A program made the translations under genes and the position numbers. The notes beneath the pieces are model-generated. The model saw only the letters and a list, made by a program, of their open reading frames with translations, did not search any database and had not been told where the DNA came from. From Hathewaya limosa (GTDB lineage Bacteria; Bacillota; Clostridia; Clostridiales; Clostridiaceae), in assembly GCF_030815255.1 (NCBI RefSeq), contig NZ_JAUSWN010000003.1, forward strand, positions 1 through 64,000: a DNA stretch of 64,000 bases, written 5' to 3'. Position 1 is the stretch's first letter. Each line of letters starts with the position of its first letter. Shown one piece after another: positions 1 through 8,772 of the stretch.

Positions 1-14
1 CCAATGGAACTTAA

Positions 15-51
15 ATAAGATGACTCCTGTTCAATACAGAAATCATCTTAT
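15..51 (-). terminator. Rho-independent terminator of the Nudix gene
   Basis: Two 16-base arms (15-30 and 36-51) pair apart from two internal mismatches, with a 5-base loop. Read on the minus strand the hairpin is followed by TTATTT. It overlaps the stop codon of the Nudix gene, so it probably ends that transcript. Confidence 0.6.
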
Positions 52-447
52 CATATAGTCTTTTTTAAAACGTCCTTGACAAAGGGTACATTTTAGCATT
101 TCCAAGACTTTTTCTTTATCGACCCATTTAAGAATACCTTCAGTACAATCTATTAAATTTCCTGTAAAATTATCTGCAGTATATAAAAAAACGTACCAAT
201 CTTCATTATCTTTAAATTTAGGAAATGTCATAACTCCCCTTAAAAAAGGAGCCTTTATAATAAGGCCTGTTTCTTCTTTAACTTCCCTAATTATACATTC
301 TTCAGGTGATTCACCTTGCTCTATTTTTCCTCCTACCCCAATCCATTTTCCTTCATGTACATCATGTTCTTTTTTGATCCTATGTAAAAGTAAAATTTTA
401 TTATCTTTCTCTATATAGCATAAAGTACCTAACTTCAAATCATTCAT
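43..447 (-). CDS. Nudix hydrolase (MutT-like NTP pyrophosphohydrolase)
   Basis: A 134-residue protein with a complete Nudix box: G40, E46 and R54-E-V-K-E-E-T-G-L62 fit Gx5Ex7REUxEExGU. Such enzymes hydrolyse nucleoside diphosphates linked to another group, and the MutT branch removes oxidised dNTPs. The length is typical for a single-domain cytosolic Nudix enzyme. The ATG at 447 is preceded by GGGAG at a good distance. The gene diverges from the nucleosidase cluster at 583. The substrate cannot be told from the motif. Confidence 0.88.
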   Translation of the reverse strand: MNDLKLGTLCYIEKDNKILLLHRIKKEHDVHEGKWIGVGGKIEQGESPEECIIREVKEETGLIIKAPFLRGVMTFPKFKDNEDWYVFLYTADNFTGNLIDCTEGILKWVDKEKVLEMLKCTLCQGRFKKDYMIR

Positions 448-543
448 CTCCCTATAAAAATTAGTTATATTAATTATATCTAACTTTTATTACAAAAACT
501 ATTATTTTTTTACTATATTTTTCAGACTATTTCAAAAATTAAA

Positions 544-552
544 TGTTATAAT
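544..552 (+). promoter_or_regulatory. Extended -10 promoter for the 583 gene
   Basis: TG-T-TATAAT lies at 544-552, 30 bases before the start codon. There is no convincing -35 hexamer, as is usual for extended -10 promoters. GTGAGGTGA just before the ATG is the ribosome binding site. Confidence 0.45.
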
Positions 553-582
553 AGAATTATATAAGATGTGAGGTGACATATT

Positions 583-1416
583 ATGTTATATGTATTTACA
601 GCTATGTATTGTGAAGCAAAGTCTATTATAGATAAGCTTAATTTGAAAAAGGATAATTCTATTAAAAAATTTCAGGTATTTAAAAAAGATAATGTTGTAC
701 TTACTATAACTGGAATAGGAAATGTATACGCTTTTTCAGCCACTTCCTATATTGCAGGTAAATTTAATATTTCAGAATATGATACTTTTATCAATATAGG
801 AATATGTGGAACTGTAAATAAAAATGTTTCTAGGGGAGACCTTATTATAGGTAATAAAGTTATAGATAGCTTATCACGTAAATGCTTTTATCCAGATATG
901 ATTAAATCACATGATTTTCTAGAGGGAAGTATAGAGAGTTTTATAAAAGTAGTTAATGAAAAAGAATTAAAGAATGTAAAGGGTGAATATATAGATATGG
1001 AAGCTGCATTCTTTTTTCAAGCAGCCAATATATTTCTACCACCCCATAAAATTTACTGTATAAAAGTAGTATCAGACTATTTAGATGGAGAGTTTTTAAC
1101 TAAGGACAAGGTATTTGAGTTAATTTCTTATAATGTAGACAAGCTATTAAATTTTTTTGTTGAATTAAATAATTTTTATAAAAAGCCTAAAAGTATACTT
1201 TCAGAGAAAGATAAAAATTTAATAGATTCTATAAGTTGTAAATTAAAATTATCTACTTCAATGAAAGAAGAACTTATAAAATTATTTAAGGGATATAAAA
1301 TAAGAAATAAGAAGATAGATATAGAATTAACTTCATTTTATGATATAGAATGTAAATCTAAATATGAAGGGAAGAAGTATTTTGGAGAAATTAGTGAAAA
1401 ACTTAAATCTATATAA
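583..1416 (+). CDS. MTA/SAH nucleosidase-like phosphorylase-superfamily protein
   Basis: A 277-residue protein. About residues 1-190 resemble 5'-methylthioadenosine/S-adenosylhomocysteine nucleosidase. The N-terminal AMYCE has its Glu at 11, the INIGICG loop follows, IDMEA sits where the ribose-binding Met-Glu lies, and VVSDYLDG carries the catalytic-type Asp. The C-terminal 80 residues are extra, lysine-rich and unrecognised. The last 53 bases overlap a radical SAM gene, so the two are translationally coupled. Family knowledge: these nucleosidases also cleave 5'-deoxyadenosine, the by-product of radical SAM enzymes, so pairing with the next gene makes sense. That link is inference. Confidence 0.75.
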   Translation: MLYVFTAMYCEAKSIIDKLNLKKDNSIKKFQVFKKDNVVLTITGIGNVYAFSATSYIAGKFNISEYDTFINIGICGTVNKNVSRGDLIIGNKVIDSLSRKCFYPDMIKSHDFLEGSIESFIKVVNEKELKNVKGEYIDMEAAFFFQAANIFLPPHKIYCIKVVSDYLDGEFLTKDKVFELISYNVDKLLNFFVELNNFYKKPKSILSEKDKNLIDSISCKLKLSTSMKEELIKLFKGYKIRNKKIDIELTSFYDIECKSKYEGKKYFGEISEKLKSI

Positions 1417-2440
1417 CAATATTAAAATTAAAGAATGTATAAAAGGAAAAGATATTTTACCGACTTTTTCTCATGTTTATGTAGAAGAAAAAGCTTTAAA
1501 CAATGAAAACACTAAAAAGATATTAGCTAAATTCAATAATTCTAAAGTAATAAAAATAAAACATTATAAAGATATGTTTTGTAGAAGTAATCAAAACTTT
1601 TATATTCAAAAAACATCACCTAAAATTATATTAGCATATAAAGAGGGTAATTTAGTATATGAGGGTGCTGAAATGTGTGAAAGCTTTGGAAATGATTATT
1701 TTTATTATACATCTTCCATGATGAATTGTTTGTATAATTGTGAGTATTGCTATCTTCAGGGAATGTATCCTTCTTCTAATATAGTTATTTTTGTAAATAT
1801 AGAAGATATTTTTACAGAGGTAGAGGAGTTATTGAAAATTCATCCTGTTTATTTATGTGTGTCCTATGATACTGATCTTTTAGCCTTAGAAAATATAGTA
1901 GGATTTACAGAAAAATGGCTTAAATTTGCTAGTAAACATTCGAATTTAAAAATAGAAATAAGAACTAAAAGTTGTAATTTTAGTTCTATATATAATGTAG
2001 AGCCATTAAAAAATGTTATATTGGCTTGGACACTTTCACCTGAATATATAACTGAAAATTATGAAAAAGGAACACCTTCATTAAAAAACAGATTAAATAG
2101 TATAAAAGATGCCATTGAAAGAGGGTGGACTATTAGAGTATGTTTTGATCCTATATTATATGTGAAAGATTTTAAAGATCATTACAAAGAATGTATAGAA
2201 ACTACTTTTAATACTATTTCTGCTGATAAAATCTTAGATGTAAGTTTAGGAGTATTTAGAGTATCTAAGGATTATTTTAAAAAAATGAAAAAGTTACAAC
2301 CAAATAGTAAGCTTTTATCGTATGCTTTTCATGTAGAAAATGGAGTGTGTACCTATAATGAAGAACATTCCAAGGAACTTATAGCCTATGTTTATGATTT
2401 AGTTAAACAATATGTGGCTAAAGATAAAATATTCATATAG
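1364..2440 (+). CDS. Spore-photoproduct-lyase-family radical SAM protein
   Basis: A 358-residue protein with the radical SAM motif C-LYN-C-EY-C followed by YLQG. The CYLQ sequence and the preceding region (VYVEEKAL) match the SplB family, which repairs UV spore photoproduct in DNA. The segment aligning with the SplB hydrogen-donor Cys (a C-T-S-D motif) appears to read Y-D-T-D here, so classical lyase chemistry is doubtful. A Cys lies four residues upstream of that position. The ATG at 1364 has no clear ribosome site. A TTG at 1382 with AAGGGAAG upstream is a good alternative start. Overlaps the nucleosidase gene and is followed after 17 bases by an SDR gene. Possibly a paralogue with another substrate. 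Confidence 0.75.
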   Translation: MKGRSILEKLVKNLNLYNNIKIKECIKGKDILPTFSHVYVEEKALNNENTKKILAKFNNSKVIKIKHYKDMFCRSNQNFYIQKTSPKIILAYKEGNLVYEGAEMCESFGNDYFYYTSSMMNCLYNCEYCYLQGMYPSSNIVIFVNIEDIFTEVEELLKIHPVYLCVSYDTDLLALENIVGFTEKWLKFASKHSNLKIEIRTKSCNFSSIYNVEPLKNVILAWTLSPEYITENYEKGTPSLKNRLNSIKDAIERGWTIRVCFDPILYVKDFKDHYKECIETTFNTISADKILDVSLGVFRVSKDYFKKMKKLQPNSKLLSYAFHVENGVCTYNEEHSKELIAYVYDLVKQYVAKDKIFI

Positions 2441-2457
2441 AGGTTAGGGGTGATTTT

Positions 2458-3162
2458 TTGAAAACAGCAATAGTTACAGGAGCATCTTCAGGAATAGGAT
2501 TTGAAATAGCAAAAAAACTTATTTCTATGAAATATAAAGTATATGGAATTGGTAGAGACTTTTCAAAAATTGATTTTAATGACTCCAATTTTATAAAATT
2601 TCAATGTGATATAAATAAGACAAGTAAGTTAGTAGAAATAATCAATAATATAAAAAACCAAGAAGAAGTATATATACTAGTAAATAATGCAGGCGTGGGT
2701 TACTTTGGCCCACATGAAGAATTGAATTCTAAAAAAATACACGAAATGGTAAGTACAAATTTAGAGGTACCCATGATTCTATGTCAATTACTTTTAAGAA
2801 CCTTAAAGAAAACTAAAGGATATATAATAAATGTTTCATCTATTACGGCAAAAATGTCCAGCACTTATGGATGTGCCTATTCTGCAACTAAAGCAGGAAT
2901 ATCTCATTTTACTGAAAGTCTTTTTGATGAAACGAGAAAAACAGGTATAAAGGTTATAACAATACATCCAGACATGACAGAAAGCAATTTTTATAGAAAC
3001 GCAAATTTTGAAACAGGTGACTTAGAAGACAGCTTTATAACACCTATGTGTGTTGCAGATGTAGTGGAAAGTATCTTAAATCAAAGAGAAGGTACGGTTA
3101 TAACAGATGTAACTATAAAACCACAAAAACATATGATTAAAAGAAAAAAACCTAGTCTATAA
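2458..3162 (+). CDS. Short-chain dehydrogenase/reductase (SDR)
   Basis: A 234-residue classical SDR. The N-terminal TGASSGIG binds the cofactor, NNAG is present in strand 4, the catalytic Ser is in NVSSITA and YSATK supplies the Tyr and Lys. It starts with TTG at 2458 after AGGTTAGGGG and lies 17 bases downstream of the SPL-like gene, so it ends a three-gene operon. The substrate is unknown. The gene stops inside a strong terminator. Confidence 0.88.
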   Translation: MKTAIVTGASSGIGFEIAKKLISMKYKVYGIGRDFSKIDFNDSNFIKFQCDINKTSKLVEIINNIKNQEEVYILVNNAGVGYFGPHEELNSKKIHEMVSTNLEVPMILCQLLLRTLKKTKGYIINVSSITAKMSSTYGCAYSATKAGISHFTESLFDETRKTGIKVITIHPDMTESNFYRNANFETGDLEDSFITPMCVADVVESILNQREGTVITDVTIKPQKHMIKRKKPSL

Positions 3163-3182
3163 TTTATAGAACTAGGTTTTTC
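3147..3182. terminator. Bidirectional terminator between convergent genes
   Basis: Ten-base arms AAAACCTAGT (3147-3156) and ACTAGGTTTT (3171-3180) pair perfectly. The T-run serves the plus-strand operon, and the A-rich left side can serve the minus-strand gene at 3188. Confidence 0.85.
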
Positions 3183-3187
3183 AACTC

Positions 3188-3832
3188 TTATTTAAGTCTA
3201 TTAAATAGATTCATTTTACCTTCAAAAGTTATATTGATTTTTTTGTTTTCTGTAGTTATCTTTGTAACTTTAATTTTTAATCCTTGTAATTCTTCAAAGG
3301 ATAATAATATGTCACCTTTTGATTTATGAAATTTTAATATAGGAGTATCTTCTAAATCAGAAAATATGGTTTCTTTTGGAATAGACATAAAGCCTATTTT
3401 ACCTTTTTTATAATGTAATATTCCTTTACCATCTTTACTTTCCGCTGTGAAATTTAATTTTGCTTCTATAGGAATTCCCTTATATTTTATATGTGAATAT
3501 ACATTTATATTTTCATTTTCAATTTTAACCTTTAACCCTTGTATTAATTCTTTAAGCTTAGGATTTTGATCTATAGTTACTATAAGTAGATCAGTTATTT
3601 CATCCTCAGTAAAGTATGTATTGGATTTAACATCTATTTCTTTTAGAGAAAATTTTAAATCATTGGGAATGAATTTTTTTAATAAGCTTTTATCGTTTAG
3701 GGTAATATCAGAGTTTATAGATTTCACTGAAGTTTTTGGATAAAAGAAAGAATAGTACGCTATACCTATTAAAGCCATAACTCCAATTATAATACCTAAT
3801 AAAGAAAAAATAACTTTTTTGCTTTTATTCAT
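3188..3832 (-). CDS. Membrane-anchored protein of unknown function
   Basis: A 214-residue protein. Residues about 7-30 form one hydrophobic segment after a short Lys-rich start, so the rest should face outside, anchored by the N terminus. The exported part is lysine-rich with alternating hydrophobic positions that suggest beta structure. I do not recognise a family with certainty; small YpmS-like anchored proteins look comparable. Its own RBS (AGGTG) precedes the ATG at 3832. It has no obvious operon partner. Confidence 0.6.
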   Translation of the reverse strand: MNKSKKVIFSLLGIIIGVMALIGIAYYSFFYPKTSVKSINSDITLNDKSLLKKFIPNDLKFSLKEIDVKSNTYFTEDEITDLLIVTIDQNPKLKELIQGLKVKIENENINVYSHIKYKGIPIEAKLNFTAESKDGKGILHYKKGKIGFMSIPKETIFSDLEDTPILKFHKSKGDILLSFEELQGLKIKVTKITTENKKINITFEGKMNLFNRLK

Positions 3833-3939
3833 AAATTTTCACCTCTTATAATATGTAGTATTAATATAATTTCAGAAGTTTATTATTTAATTTTACAATA
3901 AATAAAAGAAAATTTATACCATAAAATATTAAAAAATCC

Positions 3940-3968
3940 TTGAAATCTATAGAAGAATAAAGTATAAT
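3940..3968 (+). promoter_or_regulatory. Sigma-A promoter for the 4032 gene
   Basis: TTGAAA (3940-3945), a 17-base spacer and TATAAT (3963-3968) make a near-consensus promoter. It is 63 bases upstream of the Cys-rich gene. Confidence 0.75.
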
Positions 3969-4031
3969 TGATATTATTTAATAATTAATATTAATTAAAC
4001 GAAGAAAATTTAATTTATTGGGGGATTTATT

Positions 4032-4475
4032 ATGGGGATTGCGAATAATGAAATAAACTTTAATACTATTATAAAAAATTTAGGAAACTCTTGTTTAACA
4101 GAAGAAAGATGTAATACATGTAATAAAGAAAAATGCTTAATTGGTTATTCTAAAAAATGTATAAATGGATGTTTTAAAGATGATGTAACATATGTGGAAA
4201 GTGGTTTTGAAAATATACCAAGTATAGATACTAAAATATACGAACAGCAAGATATAATAGCAGGTATAAGTGATATTCTTAAACAATGTAGAAGTTGTAA
4301 AGAAAATCATTATGATAATTGTATAATAAATGTTTTAAGAAGTTGTTATGAGATCATTTTATTTGGTGAACATCAAGAATATAGTGGAAGTGCATTAGTT
4401 TATTTAAATAAAATAAAGGATATAAATGAGGAAATCGGAGATAAAATATTTCAACAATATATGAGTATTAGATAA
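4032..4475 (+). CDS. Small cysteine-rich protein of unknown function
   Basis: A 147-residue soluble protein with ten or more cysteines. Most are in two groups: C-x6-C-x2-C-x4-C within residues 20-35, and CRSC-x7-C further on. This spacing suggests metal or Fe-S binding, but no known motif fits. It has a strong promoter, a GGGGG ribosome site and its own terminator, so it is a single-gene unit. I do not recognise the family. Confidence 0.6.
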   Translation: MGIANNEINFNTIIKNLGNSCLTEERCNTCNKEKCLIGYSKKCINGCFKDDVTYVESGFENIPSIDTKIYEQQDIIAGISDILKQCRSCKENHYDNCIINVLRSCYEIILFGEHQEYSGSALVYLNKIKDINEEIGDKIFQQYMSIR

Positions 4476-4521
4476 AAAAATCACTATCATGCAATTTTTA
4501 AAGTATGGTAGTGATTTTTAT
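4475..4521 (+). terminator. Rho-independent terminator
   Basis: AAAAATCACTATCAT at about 4476-4490 pairs with ATGGTAGTGATTTTT, with a T-rich end. It directly follows the Cys-rich gene. Confidence 0.85.
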
Positions 4522-4813
4522 TAACTATGTTATATTAAAATTTTAATTTATCATAATACCAATAGTAATTAGATTCAAAACTATCTTGTATCTGTTTATT
4601 CTAAATTTTAAAAGTTATGTTGTGCAATATGAATTATGTATAAATAACTTTAAAATGAACATTTTAATTATATATAAATTAATATGATATGAATAAAAAT
4701 GTAAGGGCAATAATTTAGTAATAAAATAAAGAAAAACATGCATTCTATAAATATGGTATACTGTAAATATGTTTAAATTATTTATATAAAAATCGAAATG
4801 AGAAGGGGATTAT
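4522..4813. other. Intergenic region with an extended -10 promoter
   Basis: AT-rich, and no coding sequence seen. TGGTATACT at 4754-4762 is an extended -10 element that could serve the DMT transporter at 4814. No clear -35. The AGAAGGGGA just before 4814 is the ribosome site. Confidence 0.4.
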
Positions 4814-5674
4814 ATGAGCAATAAGTCAAAATCTGTATTATTTATGCTATTATCTGCCTTATCTTTTGCGTTTATGGCGGTTATGGTTAAATTAGCAGGA
4901 AAGGTTCCTGTTTTCGAAAAGGTTATCTTTAGAAATTTGGTTAGTTTATTTATTGCTTTTGCAATGCTTAAAAAAAATAAAGCGCCTATGTTTGGTAAAA
5001 GGGAAAATCAAAAATATCTTTTAGCAAGAGCTTTATTAGGGCTTACTGGAATGACTATGTATTTTTATTCTATAGCTCATTTACCATTGGCAGATTCATC
5101 TATGTTAAATAAACTGTCACCATTTTTTATAACTATATTTGCTATTATATTTTTAAAAGAAGAACTTACATCTATGAAGGTAATTTCAATGATTGTTGTT
5201 TTTATAGGGGCTGTATTAGTTATAAAACCACAATGGAATTTAAGTATTATTCCTGCCCTTGCAGGCTTTTTATCAGCGGCATTTGCAGGTGGAGCATATA
5301 CTATAGTTAGATATTTAAAAGATAAAGAGGACCCATGTACAATAGTTTTTTATTTTTCTTTAGTTTCTGTACTAGGTGTACTTCCTTTTGTAGCACTTAA
5401 CTTTGTGTTTTTAACAAAACTTCAATTGTTATATTTAATTTTAACAGGTGTCTTTGCTGCTATTGCACAATTTGCCTTAACATATTCTTATAAATATGCA
5501 CCTGCATCTGAAGTTGCCATATATAATTATACTAATATTGTTTTTTCAGCTATTATAGGATTTTTCATATGGAGAGAAATTCCAGATACCTTAAGTATTT
5601 TAGGGGATATTTTAATTATTGGAATGGCAATGGTAGTTTATTTGCATGACAGAAGAAAAATACAAAAAGATTAA
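4814..5674 (+). CDS. DMT-superfamily (EamA) transporter
   Basis: A 286-residue protein with about ten hydrophobic segments in two EamA halves. The signature SAAFAGGAYTIVRY starts the second half, and AQFALTYSYKYAPASEVA matches the EamA consensus. Members are drug/metabolite exporters or carriers in the cytoplasmic membrane. The substrate cannot be predicted. It is a single-gene unit with its own terminator. Confidence 0.85.
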   Translation: MSNKSKSVLFMLLSALSFAFMAVMVKLAGKVPVFEKVIFRNLVSLFIAFAMLKKNKAPMFGKRENQKYLLARALLGLTGMTMYFYSIAHLPLADSSMLNKLSPFFITIFAIIFLKEELTSMKVISMIVVFIGAVLVIKPQWNLSIIPALAGFLSAAFAGGAYTIVRYLKDKEDPCTIVFYFSLVSVLGVLPFVALNFVFLTKLQLLYLILTGVFAAIAQFALTYSYKYAPASEVAIYNYTNIVFSAIIGFFIWREIPDTLSILGDILIIGMAMVVYLHDRRKIQKD

Positions 5675-5708
5675 GGCACTTATTACATGAATAATATTTA
5701 AAAATTAC

Positions 5709-5763
5709 AAGAATGTATTTTGAAAAGATTTTTAAGAATCATTTCAAAGTACATTCTTTTTTT
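5709..5763 (+). terminator. Rho-independent terminator
   Basis: AAGAATGTA-TTTTGAAA pairs with TTTCAAA-GTACATTCTT and is followed by seven or more Ts. It ends the DMT transporter transcript. Confidence 0.8.
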
Positions 5764-5926
5764 ATAAGGATATAATTTTTATAAGTGTAATCATTCTTTT
5801 GTTGAGTACAAGTATAAGAGTATACCAATAAAATTCGCCTATAAACTATTAAAAGTAACAAAAATCGTACAAGTTAAATATATTTATATAGTAGTAGTTA
5901 TTAACAAAAGATATGGGAGTGGTTAA

Positions 5927-7069
5927 ATGTTCATTTGGATATGGCAGTTAGAAAACCAAGTAAGAAAATATGGAGGAATAAATGGTTTAATCGAAAGATT
6001 AAAATCAATGGGAGTAAAAGATGTATGTATTAAATATCACGAAGGTTCAGGTCCCATTGGTGGAGGAATAAACTTTAAAGAAGGTTATAGAAGATATTAC
6101 AGAAATTTTAAAGATGCAGGATTTAGAGTAGGAACTTGGGGATATAACTACTTTAATCATATAACTGAAGAGTCTAATCTAATTATAGAGGCTTTAAATA
6201 TTTCTGATTATTATATCTTCGATCCCGAAGTAGATGTTGCTAATAAGTTTAAACAAGCTGAAGAAATATGTAGAAGGGTAAGAAATAGTCATCCTTCTAA
6301 GCTTATAGGGTATTCTTCATTTCCTATAGTTTCTTATCATACAGATATTCCTTATTCAGTTTTCAACAAATACTGTAATTTTGCAAGTCCTCAAGTTTAT
6401 TGGGGTGAAATGGAATGGTCTGTAAGTAGATGTATTGATAGGATGCTTTCAGATCATAAAAGATATGGACTAAATAAACCAATATATCCAAGTATCCAAT
6501 CTTATAATGTCAGCTATAATTCATATATGGAATATAAAAAATATGATTTTAAAAATACTGGAGTTTGGTCTCTAGATGAAATGCAATCTAATTGTATAAA
6601 ATTTATAGAAAGTTGTGCAGGTAAGGACTATATACCTGAAGGTAATAAACCAGGTGGTGGAAGTCCTTCAGCAAGTGGCTCAATTAAAGATCTTCAATCT
6701 CAATTAAACTCATTAATAAATGCTAATTTAGTTGTAGATGGTATTCAAGGCCCTAGAACTACTGATGCAGTAAAAAGATTTCAATCCTTAATGGGATTAT
6801 CAGAGGATGGTATTGCAGGGACTAGAACATGGGGTGCCATAAAAGAAATTAGAAGTTATCCTACCGATGGAGTTAAATTTCCACATTACGAATATGCAAC
6901 TAGATGGATTCAATGGAGAGTTGGCACTAGTATAGATGGAATTTTTGGTCCTAAAACAGAAGAAAGAGTTAAACAATGGCAAAGAGAGTGTAACAGAAAA
7001 TATGGAACTAATTTAGCTATAGATGGAATAGTAGGAAAAGAAACTTGGAGATGTATGTTTAAATATTAG
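5927..7069 (+). CDS. Endolysin-like protein: TIM-barrel-like domain plus two peptidoglycan-binding domains
   Basis: A 380-residue protein without a signal peptide. Residues 1 to about 230 look like a glycosidase/TIM-barrel-type domain with acidic and aromatic motifs (YIFDPEVDV, ASPQVYWGEMEWS), which I do not assign to a named family. A Gly/Ser-rich linker follows. Then come two PG_binding_1 repeats, marked by VDGIQGPRTTDAVKRFQ and IDGIFGPKTEERVKQWQ, with a further IDGIVGKETW at the end. It probably acts on cell wall. Absence of a signal peptide fits a phage-type lysin or a protein released in sporulation. No phage genes flank it. Confidence 0.7.
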   Translation: MFIWIWQLENQVRKYGGINGLIERLKSMGVKDVCIKYHEGSGPIGGGINFKEGYRRYYRNFKDAGFRVGTWGYNYFNHITEESNLIIEALNISDYYIFDPEVDVANKFKQAEEICRRVRNSHPSKLIGYSSFPIVSYHTDIPYSVFNKYCNFASPQVYWGEMEWSVSRCIDRMLSDHKRYGLNKPIYPSIQSYNVSYNSYMEYKKYDFKNTGVWSLDEMQSNCIKFIESCAGKDYIPEGNKPGGGSPSASGSIKDLQSQLNSLINANLVVDGIQGPRTTDAVKRFQSLMGLSEDGIAGTRTWGAIKEIRSYPTDGVKFPHYEYATRWIQWRVGTSIDGIFGPKTEERVKQWQRECNRKYGTNLAIDGIVGKETWRCMFKY

Positions 7070-7165
7070 ACTAAGTTTTAAATATGTTAGTTATAAAATA
7101 TTAATTTATCTTGTTTATAAATAGTACTAAGAATAAAAATTTGTTTTTGAAATAACTTTTTAGTA

Positions 7166-7202
7166 TGGGATAAGTGAATAACTTGTCCCTATTTTTATTT
7201 TT
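7166..7202 (+). terminator. Rho-independent terminator
   Basis: GGGATAAGT and ACTTGTCCC pair with one G-U, followed by a T-rich tract. It lies between the endolysin-like gene and the second Nudix gene. Confidence 0.75.
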
Positions 7203-7247
7203 TAGTATTATAAATATTAGAAGATTAAAAAAGGGGGAGAAGAAATT

Positions 7248-7661
7248 ATGATACAAGGTAAGGATTATATAGGCGTGGGAGTAGGTGCTGTAATTCTTAA
7301 TGAAAATAAAGAGTTACTATTGTTATTAAGAAATAAGTCACCTGAAAAAGGATTTTGGTCTATTCCAGGAGGGAAGGTAGAATTCTTTGAAACTTTAGAA
7401 GAGGCTATTATAAGAGAGGTAAAGGAAGAATTGGATGTTGATGTGAAGGTTGTAAAACTTTTAGGAGTTACTAATCACATACTTAAAAACGAAAATGCAC
7501 ATTGGGTTGCACCTAGTTTTTTAACTACTATTGAAAATGGGGAAGTTCGCAATGTAGAACCAGAAAAACATTTAGAGGTAAAGTGGTTTTCTTTAAATAA
7601 GCTTCCTGAAAAATTGACATTAACAACAAAAAAAGCTTTAGAATATTTAAGAAATATATAA
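7248..7661 (+). CDS. Nudix hydrolase
   Basis: A 137-residue protein with a Nudix box: G42, E48 and R56-E-V-K-E-E-L-D-V64. The usual Gly near the end of the box is Asp63 here, but all metal-binding Glu residues remain, so activity is expected. The sequence around it resembles the ADP-sugar/8-oxo-dGTP type. GGGGGAGAAG is the ribosome site. It is not in an operon with the ABC genes, which follow after about 200 bases. Confidence 0.85.
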   Translation: MIQGKDYIGVGVGAVILNENKELLLLLRNKSPEKGFWSIPGGKVEFFETLEEAIIREVKEELDVDVKVVKLLGVTNHILKNENAHWVAPSFLTTIENGEVRNVEPEKHLEVKWFSLNKLPEKLTLTTKKALEYLRNI

Positions 7662-7857
7662 CATAACTAGAATAAATTGTGATATAATGTAGAAATATAA
7701 TTATTGTTTTGAATATTCGGTTAATTATTTACGGTTGTTTTTTAAATTTGTATATAAATTTCTAAGTGGAGTGATAAAGTCACTATACCTAAAAACTTAT
7801 ATATTATAAACACTGTTGCAAAATTTAGCTAAAAATAAAAAAGAAAGGTATATTACA

Positions 7858-8772
7858 ATGAATGTTATAGAAACTACAAATTTAAGTAAGGAATATTTTT
7901 ATAACAATACTACAGTAAAAGCATTAAATAAATTATCACTAAATATAAAAGAAGGAGAAATTGTTGGATTAGTAGGGCCTAATGGTGCAGGAAAAAGTAC
8001 TGCTATAAAATTAATATGTGGAATTTTAAATCCCAGTAATGGAGAAGTAAGAGTACTTTCTAAAGATCCTTTTAAAAACAGAAAAAAATTATGTTATGAA
8101 TTAGGTGTAATGTTTGGACAAAGGTCATCCTTATGGTACAACCTACCTGTAATAGAATCCTTGTACTTAATGAAGGATATTTATAATATTTCTACAGAGG
8201 ATTTTAATTATAGACTTGAAAAATATGCACATAGTTTAGACGTTACATCACTTATAAACAAGCCCGTACGTAAACTATCCTTTGGTCAGAGAATAAAGTG
8301 TGAACTTTTAGCAGTAATATTACATAATCCTAAATTAATTATTTTAGATGAGCCAACTATAGGACTAGATGTTCTATCCAAGCAAAGTTTAAGAAATATA
8401 TTATATGATATTTCTAAAGAAAATAATTCAACTATATTAATAACAAGCCATGATCTACATGACATTGAAAAACTATGCAGTAGAATCGTTTTTATAAATA
8501 AGGGAGAACTCCAACTTAATTTAAATAAGGATGAACTTTGCACAATCCTAAAAAATACAGTAGTGATATATATAGAAAGAAATAGTACTAATGAAATATT
8601 AACTAAATCAAGTTTTTATAGAGATAAATCTGAAAGTAACTTTAAGTTTGTAATGCCTTATAATGAACTTCCTAATTTCCTTAATGAGAGTTTTGAAAAA
8701 GTTGGAGAAAATATTAATTTTAAAAAGGAAGTACCTTCTTTAGAGGATATCTTATATGAATACTATAAATAG
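7858..8772 (+). CDS. ABC-2 exporter ATP-binding protein
   Basis: A 304-residue ATPase from ATG 7858, chosen because AGAAAGG precedes it and the conserved domain begins here. An upstream in-frame TTG at 7816 would add 14 poorly conserved residues. Walker A is GPNGAGKST, the signature is LSFGQ and Walker B is LIILDEPTIGLD, followed by the H-loop SHD. The C-terminal 80 residues resemble the tail of DrrA/natA-type export ATPases. It overlaps the next permease gene by 17 bases. Confidence 0.9.
   Translation: MNVIETTNLSKEYFYNNTTVKALNKLSLNIKEGEIVGLVGPNGAGKSTAIKLICGILNPSNGEVRVLSKDPFKNRKKLCYELGVMFGQRSSLWYNLPVIESLYLMKDIYNISTEDFNYRLEKYAHSLDVTSLINKPVRKLSFGQRIKCELLAVILHNPKLIILDEPTIGLDVLSKQSLRNILYDISKENNSTILITSHDLHDIEKLCSRIVFINKGELQLNLNKDELCTILKNTVVIYIERNSTNEILTKSSFYRDKSESNFKFVMPYNELPNFLNESFEKVGENINFKKEVPSLEDILYEYYK

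Noticed and set aside
7816..7857. Upstream TTG start for the ABC-2 ATPase
   Set aside because: It has no ribosome site; ATG 7858 has one and begins the conserved domain.
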